The notes under the pieces were generated by a model. It searched no databases, was not told the DNA's origin, and saw only the letters and a program-made list of their open reading frames with translations. Made by a program: the position numbers and the translations under genes. DNA of 64,000 bases from Enoplolaimus lenunculus (lineage: Eukaryota; Nematoda; Enoplea; Enoplida; Thoracostomopsidae), in assembly GCA_030248215.1 (NCBI GenBank), contig JASANG010001108.1:1-64000 (forward strand). Reading direction: 5' to 3'. Each line of letters begins with the position of its first letter. Position 1 is the first letter of the stretch. Positions 36,901-47,571 of this stretch are shown in pieces.

Positions 36901-39900
36901 TGCAGGTGCAAGAAATTCAACCGACTTGCAACTGCGTTCACATGTGCTAATTAGATTAAATCACATGAATTCCAGTGAATAATTTGTAGCTGCAAAGAAC
37001 TTCAATGGTGCTTTTTGACCAAACTTGCACGTGTGAATAGGGCTATAGCTATTACCTATTTAGAATTGCATTTTCGGCGACAAATTCCGGGTGCGAGTTC
37101 GGTGTTTCTTAATTTAATAAGCCTGACCCCCCCCCTTTATATTATGTTTTATTACTCGTTTTGCACACATTGAAATTCTAATAAAAAATCAAGAGCCACT
37201 GGCCTTATAACATAACGTACACTGCATACAGTGACAAAAGATCCAGTTTCGAAATAAATAATACTACGTAGTCTGCCAGCTTTGCGCAATGCGCAAAAGT
37301 TAGCGAAAACGCCAAAATTTCCACACAAACTTTCTTTTCATACAACAATCACGTGTATATATTTCCTAAGAAATTATTGTTGTAAACAAAGTAATGCTGG
37401 AAATTTGCCCAAAATATGTATGCGGGTCCTTCCAGCTTTAATATATAGATTACCAAGTATTTCAGAAATGCTATATATAGACACAGTTTTATCCCTATAC
37501 GCAGCTACTATTATGAGCTTGACATGACATACCATGTAACTGTTCCGTCAGACGAGCCATTATACACACAAACAAGTGTCAGATTGCCATTTGGAGACGT
37601 GTTCGGATCAGGACCATCAACAATAACACTGGCGTTATCGCCAAGCCCTGAAAACAACAACAACAACAATTAAATCAAAACTACGTATATTATATATGTT
37701 GTAGCCCAAATCGTAATTCAGCGCAATTCCGAATTGGTCGAATCCAAAGTGAATTTACGACTTGGGCTAGCCCAAGGCGGAATTATGTCTGATGATAGAG
37801 CTGTGCGTTTTCTGATTGGTTACTTAATAGTCGTATAGTAAAAGCAACTGTTTGGTAATGGTAGCCAACAGGTGGCGATTACTTAGCCAATCAATTCCGA
37901 TTGCAATTTTAGAACATGTTCTTATTGTGCCTATTAATTTTATTCACATTCTGCGATATGGAATCTAAATTACACGAGCGATAGAGTTTCAGCTGAAACA
38001 ACAACCATCGCACCCAACTATGTATATTTACGCATTCTAAATATAATACTAGTAGCTTTGAGCGGATTTCGATCAGTGTTGGGCAGATTTTTATCGTCAT
38101 TTTTTAGTAAAATATCTTATTTTCCACCGACCAAATTTTATTACTGGAATTTTTAATTCCGGTAAAAATTTACTGCCACCGGAAGGTGAAAAAATGTCGG
38201 TCGGAACCGGAATTCCAGTTGCACCCTGGTGTGGATCTACAAGGACAATGGATTTTGTTTTTTTTACTTGAAGTAGGTATTAGATTTTATTTGGTCGGTT
38301 TTGGGTTCTTCTGCCAGAGGTTATTTACATCCTCTGTGTAACCTGGCTTTGACATCGTCATTGCTTAATGCTAATCAGAAGCCGTCTACAGCATCGTACA
38401 CTTAAACCAAATATAAATTTGAACGCTCAAGACACCTTATGCCACTATCCATCGCAAACATCACATTTTCGTTTCCACAAAACATTTCACTGCCGCAATT
38501 CGATCATAATCTCTAGACAAAAATAAGATCATTCCAGCAAATACCTTCAAACCCGCCCACCACCATAGACAGGGTGCAAAACGGAACAGGATTATGCCGG
38601 AACCGGCATCGGAACAGCAACTTTACACCGGAATTGGAATCGAAAGCCAAGTGAGAACGATAAATTTTGTGACTATACGGATAATTGCTACTAAAAAGTA
38701 TAATATTGATTTAGGATGTCTGTTGGCTGGCAACAGTCTCCAAAAACGTCCCATGAATAAGTTGGCAATGATTTGATTGGTTCTGTCAAGCTAAACTACA
38801 ACCAATTGTTGATAAGTTTACTTAGTCAAAAACAATTTAATACGTAAATGATACAGAATGTTTATGCAACTATCACAACAAGTAGGTCTAAAATACATAA
38901 TGTCAAAATTCCGATTCCGATTGGTTGTGCAATTGGAATCGGAACCCGTTTCAAATCGGAATTCTAATCGGAATCGGCTTCCGGGTTACACACAGCCCAC
39001 ACATTCAACAAACCATAACACACACAGTTTACCTTATAGACCCCAAAACAAGCACAAGTCTCCGGCAAATTACTGCTGTCCCGTAGCTTTAACCACAACA
39101 CAGTCCACATCTGGTTTCTCTTTCCCCCATCCAACTGTGTCCCCCCAAACTGACCACTTCCCAAACTGACCACATCCAGACTTCCGCGGGTGGCAACATT
39201 AGCTTTATATATATGCTTTAACCAAATTACAGCATCACAATCACCCGCCCCCCCCACCCCCCACCCCTCCCTCCCGCCCCCCCCCCCTCCCTGACCCCCC
39301 CCCTACCTCCGCCCTCCCTACCCCCCCCCCTACCTCGCCCCTCCCCCCCCCCCCTCCCCCCCGCCCCTCCCCCCCCCCCCCCCCCCGCCCCACCCCCCGC
39401 CCCCCCCCCCACCGCCACCAGACACCCGCCAAACCCTCGTCCACAAAGTTCCTCGCCACAAACTATACCCTCATCACAAATATACCCTCATCCTACCCAT
39501 ACCCTCATACCACAAACTATCCCTCATCCAATATACCCTCGACTGCCACAAACTATACCCTCGCCACAAATATACCCTCGTCCACAAACTATACCCCTCA
39601 CATACCAGAGCTGCCTACATCACCCACAAATATACCCTCGTCCACAAACTATACCCTCGCCCACAAAGTACCCTTGGTCCCTGGACTTCTGCCTTCATCC
39701 ACGGATATCCCTCCGTCCACGAGACTGTCCTCATACAAAGTATACCCTCGTCCACAAACTACCCTCATCCACAAAGTATCCCCTCATCCCAGAGTATACC
39801 CTCGTCCACAAACTATACCCTCACCACGGATCTACCTCACCATATACCTTCACTTATCTACACTACATATACTACACTATTACACACTACACTCACATAC

Positions 39901-42900
39901 TCTTACATACTTACACATAAATATACTCACATACTAATACTTAATTATCTACATCTCCCCCACTATACCCTCGTCCACAAAGTATACCCTCGTCCACAAA
40001 GTATACCCCCCCCCCCCCCCACCACCCACCCACCCACCCCACCCCCCCCCCCCCCCCCCCCCTCGTCCACAAAGTATACCCTCGTCCACAAACTATACCC
40101 TCGTCCACAAAGTATACCCTCGTCCACAAACTATACCCTCGTCCACAAAGTATTTTAGACTATAGCTCCCTCCCCACCTCCCCCACTCTCCTTACCCTCC
40201 CCTACCTCTCCTTCTCATTACCTGATTTATTTCAAAGCGCCCCCCCCCTGAGCACCGTCACAGCAATCATCCGACCTCCGCGCCGATATATATCTTATTG
40301 GTTGTCTCCTTGATAGCGCACACAAACAAACAACGGATACGGGCCATACACATCCTGCAAATTCATCATCCGTCGAACGATAAAATGCGTTTCAACTCTT
40401 TCGATCCGAGAGGTCAATAAAAAAACTAATACTACTCACTCGCCACAATGTCTTGACCATAAAGCGTACCACCCTCGCGAAACTAACGAAATCTCCTGGC
40501 TCGCTCCCCAAGGCCCCCTGTGGCTGATGACCACTCACAGATTAAAGCAAACAACAACTACACTATCAATAGCAATATATATAGCACAATACAGCCCCGT
40601 ACAAGGCGAAATTTTAGAACAAAATGCAATTTATATATATACGCCGCCGGTAATGATGTAACATTTATCTTTTGTGTGAATTGCAATATTATTTATATAT
40701 ATGTATATATGTATCTATTGTATTGATATTATATATAATATATAACATATATATTATACGTATATACAGTGGCGGTGGCGGATCCAAAGTGGGACCACCC
40801 ACGCCATGACGCTCCAAACAAACATTACAACCCGAATACACGTAGAATGCTAATATATAGGTTAGAGATGGCCCCAAGGCCCAGATTTTTACCGGGACCG
40901 GGGACAATACCACCCGGGACCAGTACCCGTACAGATAACCGCTATCAACATGAGCTACAATATACGTAATACGTGCATTGCGGCTAACAGTACGAAAATA
41001 AAGAATTTTTTAACAAAATGTTGAAATTAGGTGTATCCTTGTGTTGTTTTTATATTTTTTTAAAATCAACCCGAGCGGCGTCATAGGATTCTTTTTCATG
41101 CGCCTTCAATTTAGGATTGTATATATAAAACTGGTAGGGCCCCGGTTTGGCCCCGGCAAATATAACGTGCTGGCTCCGGCGCGGCCGTGGTGCCGTTTAT
41201 AATACTCTGCCTTTTAACTTTCACTTTGGTAGGGAAACACATTATTCATAGCATCAAAAACACCGTAATATCCGTGGAAAAAACTATAAACTCATTTCAG
41301 TACACAACAGCGGAAATGTTGGATTTTCATATTGGTATCGCAAGTCCGATTGCACCCAGATAACACTGCTTATAACATAACGAAAAATATTCAAACTTTA
41401 TCTTTTCGTATTTCACACTCCACACTGTAATAGGAACAATTTCATTATTAATTTGAATAATTTCGTTATTAATTTGAATAATTTCGTTATTAATTTGAAT
41501 AATTTCTTTATTATTAATTTGAATAATTTCCTTATTAATTTGAATAATTTCTTTATTATTAATTTGAATAATTGCTTTATTAATTTCAATAATTTCCATA
41601 TTAATTTGAACCATTTCCTTACTAATTTCAATAATTTCGTTACTAATTTGAATAATTTCCTTATTAATTTGAACAATTTCCACATTAATTTGAATAATTT
41701 CCTTATTAATTTGAATAATTTCCTTATTAATTTGAATAATTTCTTTATTATTAATTTGAATAATTGCTTTATTAATTTCAATAATTTCCATATTAATTTG
41801 AACCATTTCCTTATTAATTTCAATAATTTTGTTACTAATTTGAATAATTTCCTTATTAATTTGAACAATTTCCACATTAATTTGAATAATTTCCTTATTA
41901 ATTTGAATAATTTCCTTATTAATTTCAATAATTCCCTTAATAATTTCAATAATTCCCTTATTAATTTGAATAATTCCCTTATTAATTTCAATAATTCCCT
42001 TATTAATTTCAATAATTCCCTTATTAATTTAAATAATTTCCTTATTAATTTCAATAATTTCCTTATTAATTTCAATAATTCCCTTAATAATTTAAATAAT
42101 TTCGTTATTAATCTGAATAATTTCCTTATATACATACCGCCATTTAGCAGTTACACGTCTTAGCCTAACCAATCCTATGCCATCACAAATTGAATTCGTG
42201 TTCTAACTAAATTTAGTTTCTGCTTCGAATGTTTTGCCTCCACATCCACAAAACAATCACCGCTCTCACCGAAAGCCAAGGCCAAACTATTTGTTAATTA
42301 ACTCGAACAACAACAACTTCACTGATATATCAATGATTAATGTTTGCCGTCCGTCTTTGCCCACATACGTACCACCAATTTCAATACACAATGCAATTGA
42401 CATTGTATACTTCAACTTGGACTGAACGAGTTTAACATGAGTAATTGACATCCCTATATATAACATATATAATATATATAATATATAACATATATAATAT
42501 ATAATATAAATAATATATATTGCGTGTCCAAATGCTGAATACAAGATGGTGTGCCTGTGCTGTAAACCAGGTCGTGTGTCGGCTTTTCTTTTAGGTTCAA
42601 CCAGGGTAAAGTCGGGGCTCAACTCATAGGAAACCACGAACCAACCAAATTGTTAAACGCTGCAGCAAAATATTGTCAAACTTCAAATTAAATATGATGT
42701 TAGCTTGTTTAGCTTAATTAAAGCGTGTGATACCAGTAGTGTTACAGTATACTTTATCTTTTTGCAATTTTGACCTTTGTTAAATTTATGAAATATTTGG
42801 TAGAAAATTATTTTCTAATGTGTTTACTTCACAATATTGGGGGTATGTATCAAATAGCCATCGTCCCCACGAACAACGATTGTCTACACAACCACAATCT

Positions 42901-45900
42901 TTCAGAGTGGGTGCAAAGCGGAACTGTATTATACCGGAATCGGAACAGCAAATTATATCCCGAAATCCTAACCGAAACGGAACCAAAAAATTTTTTCCGT
43001 ACGGATAATTTGTATTAACAAATATAATATTGATTCAGGATGTCTGTTGGCTGGTAACAGTTTTCAAAAACGACGCATGAACAAATTGACGATGATTTTT
43101 GGTTCTGTAAAGCTTAACTACAACCTATTATTGATAAGTTAACTCATCGAAAGCAATTTAATAGATAAACGACGCAGAATTCTTATACAACATATCACAA
43201 CAAATAGAATTAAAATTAAAATTTAAAAATTCCGATTCCGATTAATTGTGCATCCGGTATCGGAATCGGAACTCGTTTTGAATCGGAATTCAGCTTGCAC
43301 CCTGCTTTCAGACATCGTCAATACTCTTGACACGTAACTTGAGTATAACACAGCCGTTGATCCCCTCGTTATAGCTGCCAAGCTTTAGAAAAATCGCGTT
43401 TGAAGCTAAAATCACACATATATCATGTGCTAGCAAACTAACAAACAACTACGCATTTGTAGTAAAAAAGACAACATTAAGCCAAAACATCTACACGTCG
43501 TCTGCAAGCAGTAATTTAGCCCAATTTCAAATTGGACCGGTCCGGCGTGGAAATACGATTTGGGCTAGCGCACGGTGTAATTCTTTCTCTGCTACAAAAT
43601 AATCAGGATCGACACTTTTGTAATTTTGGTCTCGGTCTTGAGACACGGGACTCATGCTATCCTGCTCAATTTTTAGTAATGATCCAACATCGATTTCAAA
43701 ATACCAACCAAGGCATTAAAATATTACCTTTACGGTTTAAAATAATCCTCTGTGTGGTGTACACAGCCTACATTACCTCCCCAAGAAGATAACAACCATA
43801 TACAACGTAAAGTGTGACAGCGGGTATATATATTCATGATAATTGATTGACATCAACACCACCTTGCGAACTTATTGTTGCTTAAACATATTTATACATT
43901 CATATACACGTTCACAGGCGCTACAGAATGTGCGTTTATAACTATATATAAATATATTATATATCAGGGTGCAACCGGAATTACAATTTACTGGAACCGG
44001 AATTTGAAAACTTACCAGAAACGGAGCCGGAAAATGAAAATTCATGCCACCGGAATATTCATTTCAATTTTCTTTTTTGCAATACTATTGGTGAAATAAC
44101 CCTAGTTGGAGATAAGTATTCACTTTATCTGCTGTATTTTAGGCTTTCAAAATCGACGGATGCGAAATCTACTTTTGATGATTTATTTTCGATGATTGTC
44201 AGCGCTTACATATTATACTAATGAAATCTATTTATTTTTATCGTCATTTTTTAGTAACATATCTTAATTTCCACCAACCAAATTTTAATACCGGAATTTT
44301 GAAAAATAACCTTAAACGAAACGGAAATAACCCTAGTTGGATGTATGTATTCACTTTACCTGCTATATTTTAGATGTTCATAATCCACCAGGGTGCAACC
44401 GAAAATACAATTTACCGGAACCGGAATCGGAATTTGAAAATTTTACCGGAACCGGAAAGTGAAAAATGCATTTCACCAAAAATTTTATTTTACTCGTATT
44501 TTTTTTGCTCTATCATTTGTGAAACAACCTTAGTCGAACATAGGTATTTATTTTATTTGTTGTATTTTAGATTTTCGTCGTCGACTGAAGCGAAATCCAC
44601 CATCAATGGCTTATATTCGGAGTACAAGTGGCTTTCAAAAGAGATTCTTAAAAATTAGCAAAGTTAAGAAAACGGCCAAATTATAACACCGGAATTTTTA
44701 AATCCGGCAAAAATTTACCGGAACCGGAAGGTGAAAAAATGCCGGAACCGGAATTCCGGTTGCACCCTGTAATCCACGGAAGAAAAATCTTATGTTTCGT
44801 ATTTGGGTGTTTGAAAGGTGGATGTCCGTCCGTCTGTCTGTCCGTCCGAAAAGAATCTCAGGAACGGCTGAACCGATTTTAGTAAACTTTTTTGTTTGAA
44901 AGCCAATTATCCTGGGGTATTAACCTCGCATTGGGGTTTTAAAATTTTAAGCCGTTTGTTAGCGACAGGCTAATTTGCATAATTAATTAACCCTAAATTA
45001 GGACTTTCCACAGTATTTCACTAGTTATTACAGTTAGAAGCAGTATAATTTTAGCATTAAAGAGTTTTCGGGTGCGAGAACCTGCGTAGACTGTTTACAA
45101 ACCTCCAAAACCGATAACTGAGCAGTTAGCTAATAGATGATTGGCATATTAGCATGGTTTGTAAGCCTAAATTAGGATTTTTTACAATATTTCACTAATT
45201 ATTAAGGTTAATAGCAATATAATTTCAGCACTACAGGGTTTATAGGTGCGAGAAATTTGAATAACTAGTTTACAAACATCCAAATCCGATAATTGAATAG
45301 TTAGCTAATACTATAGCTAATTTGCATATTAGCTTAATTGACAAGACAAAACTTGGACTTTTTAAATTATTTCAATTATTATTAGGGTTTACTGAAGGTT
45401 TTTTGGGTGCGAGGAATGTGAATAAATTGTTTACAAACCTCCAAAACCGATAATTGAATAGTTAGCTAATAGCTAATTGCTAATTTGCATATTAGCTTAA
45501 TTGACAAGACCAAATTAGGACTTTATAAATTATTCCAAAAATTATTAGGGTGGCTGAAGGGTTTTTGGGTGCGATGAATCTGAGGAAATTGCTTACAAAC
45601 CTCCAAAACCGATAAATGAATAGTTAGCTAATAACTAATTTGCATATTACCTTAATTGCTTACGTGTGTTAGAGCTTCGCTCAATAAATGTAGTCCCACT
45701 ACGACTGGTTAGTAAAATACCTTAATTTCCACCGACCAAAATTTAATATAGGAAATTTTAATTCCGGCAAAAATTTCTATACAAAACCTTTGTCTGTATT
45801 CTCATCTATGTTTAGCACCTATCGCCACTTGCTTGATAATTTGATGGTCAAAATTCGGAATATGTTTCACATTTGATATGTTCTACTTCAATACCAATTT

Positions 45901-47571
45901 CGAAATCCACAATTGCAGGAGTAGGTCAGGTTGAAAACCTGTGGAGTAGGTCAGGTTGAAAACCTGTGGAGTAGGTCAGGTTGAAAACCTATCGCCGACT
46001 GGCGATAGATGTTAACGCGATTGAGATTTTGGGGCCGCGACATAAGTAAGCATAATTCTACGACTTTATATTCGTACAAATACAAGTATATTTGGAGTGT
46101 AATTGCAACTTGTATATACGTACTGATTTAAAACAACTGCCAGACAGCCACCTTTCGATACCGAGATCAAACATAAAACGCTTTCCTATCGCTTCACTCA
46201 ATTAACTGATTTAAAACAATATCGTTTTGTTTGACTTAATTTTTGACTTCATTATAAAAAACTTTAGCTTTTTGCATTGCCCTGGAATGCAGTCACAGCA
46301 AAATATCTACTATTTATTTTGACGATACCGAAAACCGGATATCCGGCGATAACAGTGCAAGGCAGAACCATGAAATTTTAATTTTGTTTTCCACAACGAA
46401 AACATTCAAAAATTAACTGTAATATTAAGAAACTTACAAATAATACTTAGTGTAGCTGGATTGCTTGCTTGTGGTCCCTGGCGTCCTACGTCTCGCCCAA
46501 CGCATGTAAACTTTCCCGTATCATATCTTCTGTCTACATGTTCAATAACCAGACCGCGACCGCTTTGATATCGCCGAGTCGTATTCTCAAGCTGAAACAA
46601 ACAAATAAACCCTGAACTGGCCTCTTCCGGGCGAGGTAAAATCAGAACTGGTCTTGAATCGAAATTCTTAACACATTTGAATTGTGTTGAGATGAGCAAT
46701 GTCCTAATTGTTAGGACAAATTATCACAGCAATACAACCCAAGCACAAGGGACGGGGATTTTCGATCTCTCCGCCACTTATTTTTAACCATACTAATTTG
46801 TTTTGCTTGTAGTGACAAATCTAATATTGATTTAAAGTGTCTGTTGCTTCACCTAGCAGGGTGCAAAGCAAACTGGAAATTTTGTGGCTGTATGGATAAT
46901 TTGTTTTGCTTGTAGTGACAAATCTAATATTGATTTAGGGTGTCTGTTGCTTTCAGCAATTTAAAAAACGTCGCCTAAACAAAATGGCGATGATTTGTGG
47001 TTCTGTAAAGTTAAACTACAATCAACTTGTGATAAGTTAACTCATCGAAAGCAGTTTAATAAATAAATAATTCAGAATTTTTGTGCAACATATCACAAAA
47101 CGTACTATTAAAATAAAAATTTCGAAATTCCGAATCCGATTGATTGAGAAATCGGAATCGGATCGGAACTCGTTTTGAATCGGAATTCTAATAGGAATCG
47201 GAATCCCGGTTGCACACTGACATCTAGGTATATATATTTATACGTATGCAAATAGTTGTCATAACAATAATATCATTCACCTGCCGATTATTGAGCTCCC
47301 ACGAAAACACCAAATTGCAATCCTTGTCCGGATTGACGACACATTCAAGGAACACCCGGTCGCCTTCGACGACTTCTGTTGAAAGCGGATGCTCTTTAAA
47401 ATACCAGCCATCATTGTCACACCCAATGGGTTCGTTGTGAGGCAAACGATAATCATGCATTACAGCTGATGCGTTGGGGAAAACAAATGACGTCATAACT
47501 GCCAATACTGCGAAAGCTGAAATGAATTGCATTCTTATTGCATAAATGAATAGTTCAAACACTGCATGCAT
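26252..47571 (-). CDS. PTK7: PTK7 (Otk-type) receptor pseudokinase (19 exons, 1318 aa)
   Basis: PTK7 is a Wnt/planar-cell-polarity co-receptor at the plasma membrane. Minus-strand exons: 47281-47571, 46438-46591, 37533-37647, 36288-36505, 35397-35550, 34199-34549, 33725-33846, 33289-33425, 32791-32947, 32376-32495, 31690-31887, 31167-31365, 30594-30778, 30185-30271, 29435-29614, 28257-28706, 27850-27977, 27314-27538, 26252-26737. All phases close. Seven Ig domains (exons 1-13) match the PTK7 count. The signal peptide is best read from the second Met (47532). The TM segment is in exon 15 (about residues 850-874). The juxtamembrane exon 16 is rich in P, S, T, G. The kinase domain keeps the glycine loop GTGVYG, VVVK lysine and HRDLAARN, but DFG is replaced by NLS (about 1192-1194), as expected for this pseudokinase family (human has ALG). 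The motif PLRWMPPEALFDDEWSTKSD is typical. Intron 2 (8.8 kb) collects repeats. Human PTK7 has 1070 aa; the surplus is in the juxtamembrane and Ig linkers. Confidence 0.95.
29000..29372. mobile_element. hAT-like MITE in PTK7 intron 15
   Basis: The left end is CAGGGTGCAAAGCGGAACTG and the right end ATAATTGCGCCCTG. The interior contains the AGGAAGTCTGTTGGCCAGCG and AACTACAATC..ATTGTC segments found in other copies. The flanking bases match only loosely as an 8-bp duplication. Confidence 0.75.
31895..32100. repeat. GGGTATA/CCCGGG-rich dispersed repeat in PTK7 intron 10
   Basis: This contains CTGCTCGGGTCCGG, TTTCTGGTCTATACCCGGGT and CCTATGGGTCAGCGAG. It resembles the stretch near 5736-5830 (TTCTGACATGGGTATACCCG). 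It is a probable non-autonomous element, and the two plus-strand frames through it are not genes. Confidence 0.45.
33480..33562. repeat. Near-perfect hairpin in PTK7 intron 7
   Basis: The arms at 33483-33508 and 33527-33552 are exact reverse complements of 26 bases (core TTCGAATAGTGTTGTGGT), with an 18-base loop. Shorter outer pairing (TTTGGTT with AACCAAA) extends it. It may be a young foldback element or a structured intronic RNA. Confidence 0.85.
34970..35073. mobile_element. hAT-like MITE, end fragment, PTK7 intron 5
   Basis: It ends GAATTCCGACTGCACCCTG with CCGGAACCGGAAAGTGGAAA before it, matching the right part of the CAGGGTGCAA family. The left end is missing. Confidence 0.6.
35736..35968. 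repeat. CGTCCGTCAC-type decamer repeat, PTK7 intron 4
   Basis: The plus strand holds many decamer-spaced words such as CGGCGCCGTCCGTC, GTACGTCACC and GCGTCCGTCACCCG. It is related to the much larger array at 57737-58540. The CpG density is far above its surroundings. Confidence 0.75.
36785..37045. mobile_element. MITE with GCACGTGTGAATAGGGC ends, copy 2
   Basis: The left end is AAGCCCCATTCACACGTGCA and the right end TTGCACGTGTGAATAGGGCT. The internal parts repeat CAACTTGCAC/TTGCAACTGC. It lies in PTK7 intron 3. Confidence 0.8.
37700..37910. repeat. TTGGGCTA/CCCAAATCG repeat at the start of PTK7 intron 2
   Basis: GTAGCCCAAATCGTAATTCA and TACGACTTGGGCTAGCCCAA form an imperfect inverted repeat, with GCCAATCAATTCCGATTG at the right. 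Similar words occur at 700-850 and 43515-43570. Confidence 0.5.
38570..38994. mobile_element. hAT-like MITE in PTK7 intron 2
   Basis: It begins CAGGGTGCAAAACGGAACAG and shares GGATGTCTGTTGGCTGGCAA with the copy at 42907. The right terminus is degraded (GGGTTACACACAG). A fragment of the related right end precedes it, ending at about 38228 (CCAGTTGCACCCTG). Confidence 0.7.
39240..40070. repeat. Poly-C tracts and a CCCTCGTCCACAAA minisatellite, PTK7 intron 2
   Basis: Positions 39240-39420 are almost pure C with CC(T/A/G)CC interruptions, and C runs recur at 40007-40062. Between and after them (39430-40150) a unit of about 20 bp, CCTCGTCCACAAACTATACC, repeats with many small changes. The glycine-rich minus-strand frames are products of the C runs. 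Long homopolymer C in this setting is prone to sequencing and assembly error. Confidence 0.85.
40071..40150. repeat. Right block of the CCCTCGTCCACAAA array
   Basis: Four or so regular copies alternate CCTCGTCCACAAAGTATA and CCTCGTCCACAAACTATA, more uniform than the left block. Confidence 0.8.
41440..42130. repeat. 21-bp tandem array, open in frame on both strands
   Basis: About 33 copies of TTAATTTGAATAATTTCCTTA with small variants, some units with an extra 3 bases (TTATTATT). Because 21 is a multiple of 3 and neither strand of the unit makes a stop in the open frames, it yields a 236-aa plus frame (LNNFLIN repeated) and a 240-aa minus frame (KLFKLIR repeated). There is no splice, start context or family support, and it lies inside PTK7 intron 2. 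I call it non-coding. Blocks of about 190 bp repeat at a higher order. Confidence 0.9.
42450..42525. repeat. AT-rich ATATATAA microsatellite
   Basis: Runs of CATATATAATATATATAAT-type sequence. A similar AT stretch lies at 40690-40770. No further structure. Confidence 0.8.
42907..43304. mobile_element. hAT-like MITE with perfect 8-bp duplication
   Basis: CTTTCAGA occurs exactly at 42899-42906 and 43305-43312. The ends are GTGGGTGCAAAGCGGAACTG and CAGCTTGCACCCTG; the left tip is slightly changed. It is 398 bp, the same size as the copy at 19183, and lies in PTK7 intron 2. Confidence 0.9.
43964..44330. mobile_element. hAT-like MITE, left-end fragment
   Basis: It begins CAGGGTGCAACCGGAATTAC. 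The right part runs into TATCTTAATTTCCACCAACC, a segment also seen at 38105 and 45722, without the GCACCCTG end. Confidence 0.65.
44389..44769. mobile_element. hAT-like MITE with perfect 8-bp duplication
   Basis: TAATCCAC is exact on both sides (44381-44388 and 44770-44777). The ends are CAGGGTGCAACCGAAAATAC and GAATTCCGGTTGCACCCTG. The core is close to the reverse of 19183-19579, including TCGTCGTCGACTGAAGCGAA. It lies in PTK7 intron 2. Confidence 0.93.
44815..45720. repeat. Diverged tandem repeat with GTCCGTCCGTCTGTCTGTCC head
   Basis: After a GTCCGTCC microsatellite-like head and GGAACGGCTGAACCGATTTT, about four units of roughly 165-190 bp follow. Each holds TTTACAAACCTCCAAAACCG, AGTTAGCTAATA and TTTGCATATTAGCTTAATTG. 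It resembles the ends of some rolling-circle or non-autonomous elements but lacks diagnostic termini. Confidence 0.65.
45918..45992. repeat. 25-bp tandem repeat, three copies
   Basis: The unit GGAGTAGGTCAGGTTGAAAA plus CCTGT is repeated three times without change apart from the last bases. It lies in PTK7 intron 2, 0.6 kb from exon 2. Confidence 0.9.
46857..47219. mobile_element. hAT-like MITE in PTK7 intron 1
   Basis: The ends are CAGGGTGCAAAGCAAACTGG and ATCCCGGTTGCACACTG. The flanks TCACCTAG and ACATCTAG are similar (6 of 8). Inside, a segment of about 60 bases (TAATTTGTTTTGCTTGTAGT) occurs both just before and within the element. Confidence 0.75.

Noticed and set aside
39227-39459. Glycine-rich frames opposite the poly-C tracts
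   Set aside because: They are direct products of homopolymer C and carry no real codon signal.
41440-42130. CRISPR array
   Set aside because: Units are contiguous with no unique spacers, and the genome is animal-type with introns.
41413-42163. Opposed open frames of about 240 aa in the 21-bp array
   Set aside because: They arise from a stop-free 21-bp tandem unit inside a PTK7 intron, with no splice or family evidence.
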